Below, in pieces: positions 5,282 to 9,858 of a DNA stretch of 9,858 bases. Positions within the stretch are counted from its first letter, which is position 1. Every line of letters starts with the position of its first letter. A program made the translations under genes and the position numbers. The notes beneath the pieces are model-generated. The model saw only the letters and a list, made by a program, of their open reading frames with translations, did not search any database and was not told where the DNA came from. The stretch lies in the NCBI GenBank assembly GCA_002317385.1, contig DCJH01000007.1, forward strand, positions 43,613-53,470, written 5' to 3'. This DNA is from Prevotella sp. UBA1705 (GTDB taxonomy: Bacteria > Bacteroidota > Bacteroidia > Bacteroidales > Bacteroidaceae).

Positions 5282-6985
5282 ATGATAGAACGATTTCTTA
5301 CGCAGACCACGTTCACCTCGGAGCAAGACTTCCGGGAGAACCTGCATTTCAAGATACCCCAAAACTTCAATTTCGCCTACGACGTGATGGATGCGTGGGC
5401 CGAGGAGCAGCCCTCCAAGGTGTGCATGATATGGGCCAGCGAGCGCGGAGAGGAGGTGATCACCACCTTCGGCCAGATGAAGCAACAGACCGACCGCACT
5501 GCAGCCTATCTGCAGAGCCTCGGCATTGGGCGCGGCGACAAGGTGATGCTCATCCTCAAGCGCCACTATCAGTGGTGGCTCGCCATGATGGGCCTCTGCA
5601 AGCTCGGTGCCATAGCCATCCCTGCCACCCACATGCTCACCTCGAAGGATATAGAATACCGCAACCAGCGAGCCAGCATCAAGGCCATCATCTGTGCCAA
5701 CGACGAGTATGTGACCTCGCAGATTGCCCAGGCACAGGCCCAGAGCCCGTCGTTGGAGGTGCTCGTGGCCGTCAATTCGGCTGCCCAGGCGGGTCACGCC
5801 GTGCCCGAGGGATTCCACGACTGGCACCGCGAGTGGCCCGAGGCACCGGCTTTCCAACGCCCGGCAGAGGTGAACGCCAACGACGACACCATGCTCATGT
5901 ATTTCACCAGCGGCACCAGTGGCGAGCCCAAGACCGTGGCCCACGACTATCTCTATGCGCTGGGCCATCTGGCCACAGGAGTCTATTGGCACAACCTCAA
6001 GGAGCACAGCATCCACCTCACCGTGGCCGACACGGGATGGGGCAAGGCCGTTTGGGGCAAGCTCTATGGTCAGTGGCTGGCCGGAGCCGCCGTGTTTGTC
6101 TATGATCACGAGAAGTTTACGGCCGAGAAAATCATGCGGGCCATGGAGCACTACCATGTCACCTCCTTCTGTGCACCGCCCACCATCTATCGATTTATGA
6201 TTCAGGAAGACTTCGCCCACTACGACCTCTCCTCGCTGGAATACTGCACCACGGCTGGCGAAGCCCTCGAACCAGCAGTCTTTGCCAAGTTCTACGAGCG
6301 CACCGGACTGCGTATCATGGAGGGATTCGGGCAGACCGAGACCACCATGACGCTCGGCACCTACCCCTGGATAGAGCCTCGGCCAGGCTCCATGGGTAAG
6401 CCGTCGCCGCAATACGACATCCGATTGCTACGGCCCGACGGCACCGACTGCGAGGACGGAGAGAAGGGAGAAATCTGCATCGACACCCGCGCAGGCAAGC
6501 CCATCGGCCTGTTCAAGGGATATTATCGCGACGAGGAGCTCACCACGAAGGTGTGGCACGACGGCATCTACCACACCGGCGACCTGGCCTGGCGCGACGA
6601 AGCCGGCTACTACTGGTTTGTGGGGCGCGCCGACGACGTGATCAAGAGCTCGGGCTATCGCATCGGTCCGTTTGAGGTGGAGAGCGCACTGATGACCCAT
6701 CCGGCCGTGGTGGAATGCGCCGTAACGGGTGTTCCCGACCCCATCCGCGGCATGGTGGTGAAGGCCACCGTGGTTTTGGCCAGGGATTACGAGGCCCGCG
6801 CCGATGACAATCTGGTGAAAGAACTGCAGGCCCACGTGAAGCACGAGACCGCTCCCTATAAGTATCCGCGCATCATCGAGTTCGTGCACGACCTGCCCAA
6901 GACCATCAGCGGCAAGATACGACGGGTGGAAATCAGGGCCAACGACGCCAATCGAGAGAAGGATGAGATAAGAGATAAGAAGTGA
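5282..6985 (+). CDS. AMP-binding acyl-CoA synthetase-like enzyme
   Basis: A 567-residue member of the ANL adenylating superfamily, which activates a carboxylate with ATP to an acyl-AMP and usually transfers it to CoA. The order of motifs is complete. The phosphate loop TSGTSGEPK is at 209-217, the A5 motif GFGQTE at 348-353, and the ATP-ribose aspartate at D434 in YHTGDLAW. The hinge block is GRADDVIKSSGYRIGPFEVES, and the C-terminal catalytic lysine is K545 in KTISGKIRR. Length and motifs resemble medium-chain acyl-CoA or acetyl-CoA synthetases (ACSM-like); phenylacetate-CoA ligases and stand-alone ANL enzymes are alternatives. The true substrate is unknown. The start at 5282 follows a good AAGGAG at 5267-5272. 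It forms a two-gene unit with the XRE-cupin regulator and separates proC from proBA, with no known part in either pathway. Confidence 0.9.
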   Translation: MIERFLTQTTFTSEQDFRENLHFKIPQNFNFAYDVMDAWAEEQPSKVCMIWASERGEEVITTFGQMKQQTDRTAAYLQSLGIGRGDKVMLILKRHYQWWLAMMGLCKLGAIAIPATHMLTSKDIEYRNQRASIKAIICANDEYVTSQIAQAQAQSPSLEVLVAVNSAAQAGHAVPEGFHDWHREWPEAPAFQRPAEVNANDDTMLMYFTSGTSGEPKTVAHDYLYALGHLATGVYWHNLKEHSIHLTVADTGWGKAVWGKLYGQWLAGAAVFVYDHEKFTAEKIMRAMEHYHVTSFCAPPTIYRFMIQEDFAHYDLSSLEYCTTAGEALEPAVFAKFYERTGLRIMEGFGQTETTMTLGTYPWIEPRPGSMGKPSPQYDIRLLRPDGTDCEDGEKGEICIDTRAGKPIGLFKGYYRDEELTTKVWHDGIYHTGDLAWRDEAGYYWFVGRADDVIKSSGYRIGPFEVESALMTHPAVVECAVTGVPDPIRGMVVKATVVLARDYEARADDNLVKELQAHVKHETAPYKYPRIIEFVHDLPKTISGKIRRVEIRANDANREKDEIRDKK

Positions 6986-7052
6986 GAAAGTCCTTACCAT
7001 GGTTGGAACGAGAGTCGCTCAGGACAAGAAAACATTATTTATCATATTCGAA

Positions 7053-7088
7053 GCCGTGGGCGGCGCCTGCATGAAGCACCGCCGCGGC
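7053..7088 (+). promoter_or_regulatory. Hairpin in the proB leader
   Basis: GCCG (7053-7056) pairs with CGGC (7085-7088) and GGCGG (7059-7063) with CCGCC (7079-7083), separated by a small internal loop. TGC / GCA (7068-7070 / 7076-7078) may extend the stem inside the loop. The hairpin ends 8 nt before the AAGGAG ribosome-binding site of proB (7097-7102). A 35-codon open frame (6999-7106) runs through it and ends 3 nt before the proB ATG. It has five Arg codons, two of them adjacent CGC codons in the right arm. A role in controlling proB translation is inference. Confidence 0.4.
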
Positions 7089-7109
7089 ACAATTGTAAGG
7101 AGATAAGGC

Positions 7110-8225
7110 ATGAAGACCAAGGAGAAAGAGGAGATGCCCCAGCGCACTCCAGTGAAGAAGCGCATCGTGGTAAAGGTGGGCAGCAACGTGCTCACCCGCG
7201 ACGATGGAAAGGTAGATGTGACCCGCATGTCGGCTATTGTCGACCAGATTGTGTGGTTGAAGCGCAACGGCTACGAGGTGATTCTCGTGTCGTCGGGCTC
7301 CATGGCCTGCGGCCGCAACGAGTTGCAGGTGAACCATAAGCTCGACAGCGTGGAGCAGCGACAGCTCTTTTCGGCCATCGGACAGGTGAAACTTGTGGGA
7401 CTCTACTACGACCTGTTCCGCGAATTTGGCTTCCACGTGGGTCAGGTACTTACCATGAAGGAGAGCTTCGCCACCCGCGGCGAATACCTGAACCAGCGTT
7501 CGTGCATGAGCGTGATGCTCGAAAACGGCGTCATCCCCATCGTCAACGAGAACGATACGGTAAGTGTTACCGAGCTGATGTTTACCGACAACGACGAGCT
7601 CTCGGGCCTCATCGCCTCGATGATGGACTGCGATACGCTCATCATCCTGACCAATGTGGACGGCATTTTCAATGGCGACCCCAAGCAACCGCATACCCGT
7701 GTCATCCCCGTTGTGAACTACGACCACGACCTGAGCGAGTATATCCTCGACACAAAGAGTGGTTTCGGCCGTGGCGGAATGATTACAAAGGCCCACATTG
7801 CCAACAAAGTGGCCGATGAAGGAATAAAGGTTATCATTGCCAATGGCAAGACCGACAACATCCTTGTCAACCTCGTGTCGCGCCCACAACAGACCATGCA
7901 CACCGAGTTCAGGCCCAATCCCAACCCCACCTCTACGGTGAAGAAGTGGATTGCCCACAGCGAGAGCTTCGCCAAAGGCATTGTACATGTGAACGACAAG
8001 GCCGCAGAGGCCCTGCGTGGCGACAAGGCCGTGAGCCTGTTGCTGGTTGGCGTGACCTCGATTGAGGGCGAATTTGAGGAAGGCGACATCATCAGCATCG
8101 TGGATACACAGGGCCAACTGGTGGCCGTGGGGCGCAGCGCGTATGACTCCGACGACGCCGTGGCCCACATTGGAGACCACGATCTGAAGCCCTTGATACA
8201 CTACGACTATATGTATATGGAGTAA
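7110..8225 (+). CDS. proB: Glutamate 5-kinase with C-terminal PUA domain
   Basis: ProB phosphorylates glutamate at the gamma-carboxyl group, the first and usually proline-inhibited step of proline synthesis. The 371-residue protein has the amino-acid kinase domain first: KVGSNVL from residue 22, then the VSSGSMACGR loop (commonly VSSGAIAAG). NENDTV at 146-151 is followed by DNDELSGLIASMMDCDTLIILTNVDGIF. The nucleotide loop is GFGRGGMITKAHIANK. From about residue 290 a PUA domain follows (HVNDKAAEALRGDKAVSLLLVGV... to the C-terminus), as in E. coli-type ProB; PUA-less forms exist in other bacteria. The start at 7110 is set by AAGGAG at 7097-7102. It lies 11 nt before proA, so the two are co-transcribed, and the intermediate is unstable and probably channelled to ProA. 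Confidence 0.96.
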   Translation: MKTKEKEEMPQRTPVKKRIVVKVGSNVLTRDDGKVDVTRMSAIVDQIVWLKRNGYEVILVSSGSMACGRNELQVNHKLDSVEQRQLFSAIGQVKLVGLYYDLFREFGFHVGQVLTMKESFATRGEYLNQRSCMSVMLENGVIPIVNENDTVSVTELMFTDNDELSGLIASMMDCDTLIILTNVDGIFNGDPKQPHTRVIPVVNYDHDLSEYILDTKSGFGRGGMITKAHIANKVADEGIKVIIANGKTDNILVNLVSRPQQTMHTEFRPNPNPTSTVKKWIAHSESFAKGIVHVNDKAAEALRGDKAVSLLLVGVTSIEGEFEEGDIISIVDTQGQLVAVGRSAYDSDDAVAHIGDHDLKPLIHYDYMYME

Positions 8226-8236
8226 AACCCAAGCTC

Positions 8237-9487
8237 ATGGCATTGCAACAGATATTCAAAGACGTGAAGAAGGCCAGCCGTTCGCTGGCCCTGATGACCG
8301 ACGAAGAGCGCAACGAGATACTGAATCTCGTGGCCGACGCCATAGAATCCGGCCTCGACGACCTGCTCAAAGCCAACGCGCAGGACCTCGAACGCATGGA
8401 TCCAGAGAACCCGATGTACGACCGATTACAGCTCACCGAGGGCCGATTGCAGGAGATTGCAGAGGCAATGAGACAGGTGAGCAGGCTGCCGTCGCCACTG
8501 GGCCACGTGCTCAAGCACCGGGTGTTGCCCAATGGTCTGGACGTGAAACGGGTGAGCGTGCCGTTCGGTGTGATAGGCGTGGTGTATGAAGCGCGCCCCA
8601 ACGTCACCTTCGACGTGTTTGCACTCTGCCTGAAAAGCGGCAATGCCTGCATCCTGAAATGTGGCAAAGACGCCATCGACTCGTGCCAGGCCGGGGTGGA
8701 TCTCATCCGCCGCGTGCTGCAACAGGCCGGAGCCGACCCCGACATCGTGGCCTTGCTGCCCGCCACCCACGAGGCAACGGGCGAGATGTTGCAGGCTGTG
8801 GGCTACATCGACCTGTGCATTCCGCGAGGCAGCAAGCGCCTCATCGACTTTGTTCGCGACACCGCCAAGGTGCCGGTGATAGAGACTGGCGCCGGCGTGG
8901 TGCACTGTTTCTTCGACGAGGAGGGCGACCTGACCATCGGCCGGGATATTGTCTACAACGCCAAGACGCGCCGATGCAGCGTGTGCAACACCCTCGACTG
9001 CCTCATCGTGGACAGTCATCGCCTGGCCGAACTGCCCGAACTGTGCCGACCTCTGGCCGACCGCGGGGTGAAAATCCATGCTGACAAGCGGGCCTATGAG
9101 GCGCTGAAGGGCGGTTATCCCGAAGAGTTGCTGGTGCGCGTGGCCGGCGAAGACGAGTGGCACACGGAGTGGCTGAGCCTGCAGATGGGCGTGAAGGCCG
9201 TGGATGGACTGGCCGAAGCCCTCGACCATATAGACACTTACGGCAGCGGCCACAGCGAGAGCATCGTGACAGAGAACCCGGAGCATGCCCGCAAGTTCCA
9301 GTCGATGGTCGACGCTGCCTGCGTCTACGTGAACACGCCAACCAGCTTTACCGACGGCGCGCAGTTTGGATTGGGTGCCGAACTCGGCATCAGCACCCAG
9401 AAACTCGGTGCCCGAGGTCCGATGGCCTTAGAGGAAATGACCACCTACAAATGGCTCATCGAGGGGCATGGACAGGTGAGGGATTAG
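8237..9487 (+). CDS. proA: Gamma-glutamyl phosphate reductase
   Basis: ProA reduces gamma-glutamyl phosphate with NADPH to glutamate semialdehyde, which cyclises to pyrroline-5-carboxylate for ProC. The 416-residue length is normal. Recognisable blocks are the N-terminal helix region ending in a DLLKANAQDLERM segment, VPFGVIGVVYEARPNVTFDVFALCLKSGNACILK for cofactor binding, and RGSKRLIDFV. The catalytic cysteine is C250 in RRCSVCNTLDCLIV, with an additional C247 nearby, and TGAQFGLGAELGIS-type sequence lies near the C-terminus (seen as TDGAQFGLGAELGIS). The start at 8237 follows proB by 11 nt. The enzyme is an aldehyde dehydrogenase superfamily member, and the ProA-specific motifs make the assignment firm. 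The order proB-proA-argF' brings the two glutamate-derived pathways together. Confidence 0.96.
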   Translation: MALQQIFKDVKKASRSLALMTDEERNEILNLVADAIESGLDDLLKANAQDLERMDPENPMYDRLQLTEGRLQEIAEAMRQVSRLPSPLGHVLKHRVLPNGLDVKRVSVPFGVIGVVYEARPNVTFDVFALCLKSGNACILKCGKDAIDSCQAGVDLIRRVLQQAGADPDIVALLPATHEATGEMLQAVGYIDLCIPRGSKRLIDFVRDTAKVPVIETGAGVVHCFFDEEGDLTIGRDIVYNAKTRRCSVCNTLDCLIVDSHRLAELPELCRPLADRGVKIHADKRAYEALKGGYPEELLVRVAGEDEWHTEWLSLQMGVKAVDGLAEALDHIDTYGSGHSESIVTENPEHARKFQSMVDAACVYVNTPTSFTDGAQFGLGAELGISTQKLGARGPMALEEMTTYKWLIEGHGQVRD

Positions 9488-9584
9488 GATTTTCGAGTGT
9501 GGAATGAGGAATGTTGAGTGATGAAGGGGGAATGGTAAATTAGGAATTAACATTTAAAACGTAAGAGATAAAAGGAGAACGACA
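9488..9584 (+). other. Repeat-bearing leader between proA and argF'
   Basis: The 97 nt are purine-rich on this strand. GGAAT recurs at 9501, 9508, 9529 and 9543, giving a degenerate tandem pattern over 9501-9550. No consensus TAnnTTTG promoter box is seen. AAAGGAG at 9571-9577, 7 nt before the ATG, is a good ribosome-binding site for argF'. The repeat may be a simple slippage product or spacer repeat. Confidence 0.5.
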
Positions 9585-9858
9585 ATGAGAACATTCTTTC
9601 ATGTAGAAGATATCGGCGACCTGAGCCAGGCGCTTCAGGAGGCCCGCGAGGTGAAATCCAACCGCTTTGCCTACCAGGAACTGGGTAAGAACAAGACCTT
9701 GCTCATGATCTTTTTCAACAACTCGCTGCGCACCCGGCTATCTACACAGAAGGCGGCCATGAACCTGGGCATGAACGTTATCGTGCTCGACGTGAATGCC
9801 GGCGCATGGAAACTGGAGACCGAGCGGGGCGTCATCATGGACGGCGACAAGAGCGAGC
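9585..9858 (+). CDS. argF': N-succinyl/N-acetylornithine carbamoyltransferase, N-terminal part
   Basis: The first 91 residues of a transcarbamylase are visible and the gene runs off the window. The enzyme transfers a carbamoyl group from carbamoyl phosphate to an N-acylated ornithine, an arginine route known from Bacteroides and Xanthomonas that bypasses free ornithine. Recognition rests on the carbamoyl-phosphate loop SLRTRLS (47-53), the stretch GRNKTLLMIFF-like GKNKTLLMIFF (34-44), NLGMNVIVLDVNAGAWKLETERG (60-82) and VIMDGDK (83-89). It is nearly collinear with B. fragilis SOTCase as I remember it, so position numbers coincide. At position 90, where that enzyme has the specificity-associated Pro, this protein has Ser. 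The start at 9585 has a strong ribosome-binding site. Whether the substrate is succinyl- or acetylornithine is open. Confidence 0.92.
   Translation, partial: MRTFFHVEDIGDLSQALQEAREVKSNRFAYQELGKNKTLLMIFFNNSLRTRLSTQKAAMNLGMNVIVLDVNAGAWKLETERGVIMDGDKSE

Noticed and set aside
5276..6412. 378-residue minus-strand open frame opposite the AMP-ligase gene
   Set aside because: It is antisense to a gene with a full set of ANL motifs; its composition is typical of a GC-rich shadow frame.

Overview
The window reads as a chromosomal amino-acid biosynthesis locus from a member of the Bacteroidota, most likely Bacteroidales and perhaps the Prevotella group. Three things support this. The last gene encodes the Bacteroidota-type ArgF' (N-succinyl/N-acetylornithine carbamoyltransferase). 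The one clear promoter matches the Bacteroidetes pattern TTTG-N19-TAnnTTTG. The gene order (argG, argC, argD, proC, then proB, proA, argF') is what I know from Bacteroides relatives. Coding DNA is GC-rich, and several spacers are full of short repeats and palindromes. All real genes lie on the + strand. The genus-level placement is inference.

Layout: the 3' end of argG (1-292); a 62-residue PspC-domain membrane protein (387-575); a 299-nt spacer with small palindromes; argC (875-1951), which carries an unusual in-frame Pro/Thr/Ala-rich insertion; argD (1969-3117); a 205-nt spacer built from 9-bp repeat units that form a long inverted repeat; proC (3323-4111); about 530 nt of non-coding, palindrome-rich DNA ending in a consensus promoter (4642-4672); an XRE-cupin regulator (4696-5259) and an acyl-CoA synthetase-like AMP-binding enzyme (5282-6985); a short leader with a strong hairpin; proB (7110-8225) and proA (8237-9487); a 97-nt repeat-bearing leader; and the start of argF' (9585 to the window end).

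Together the genes cover most of two routes from glutamate. ArgC, ArgD, ArgF' and ArgG are steps of arginine synthesis through N-acylated intermediates. ProB, ProA and ProC make proline from glutamate. The acyltransferase, the N-acylglutamate kinase, the deacylase and argininosuccinate lyase are not in the window. The regulator/AMP-ligase pair has its own promoter and no obvious place in either pathway.

I see no phage, transposase, CRISPR array, toxin-antitoxin or defence system, and no tRNA or rRNA gene. The genes themselves are familiar. The parts worth a second look are the insertion inside ArgC, the large repeat hairpin before proC, serine in place of proline at the reported substrate-specificity position of ArgF', the structured spacer after proC, and a possible leader ORF with hairpin before proB.
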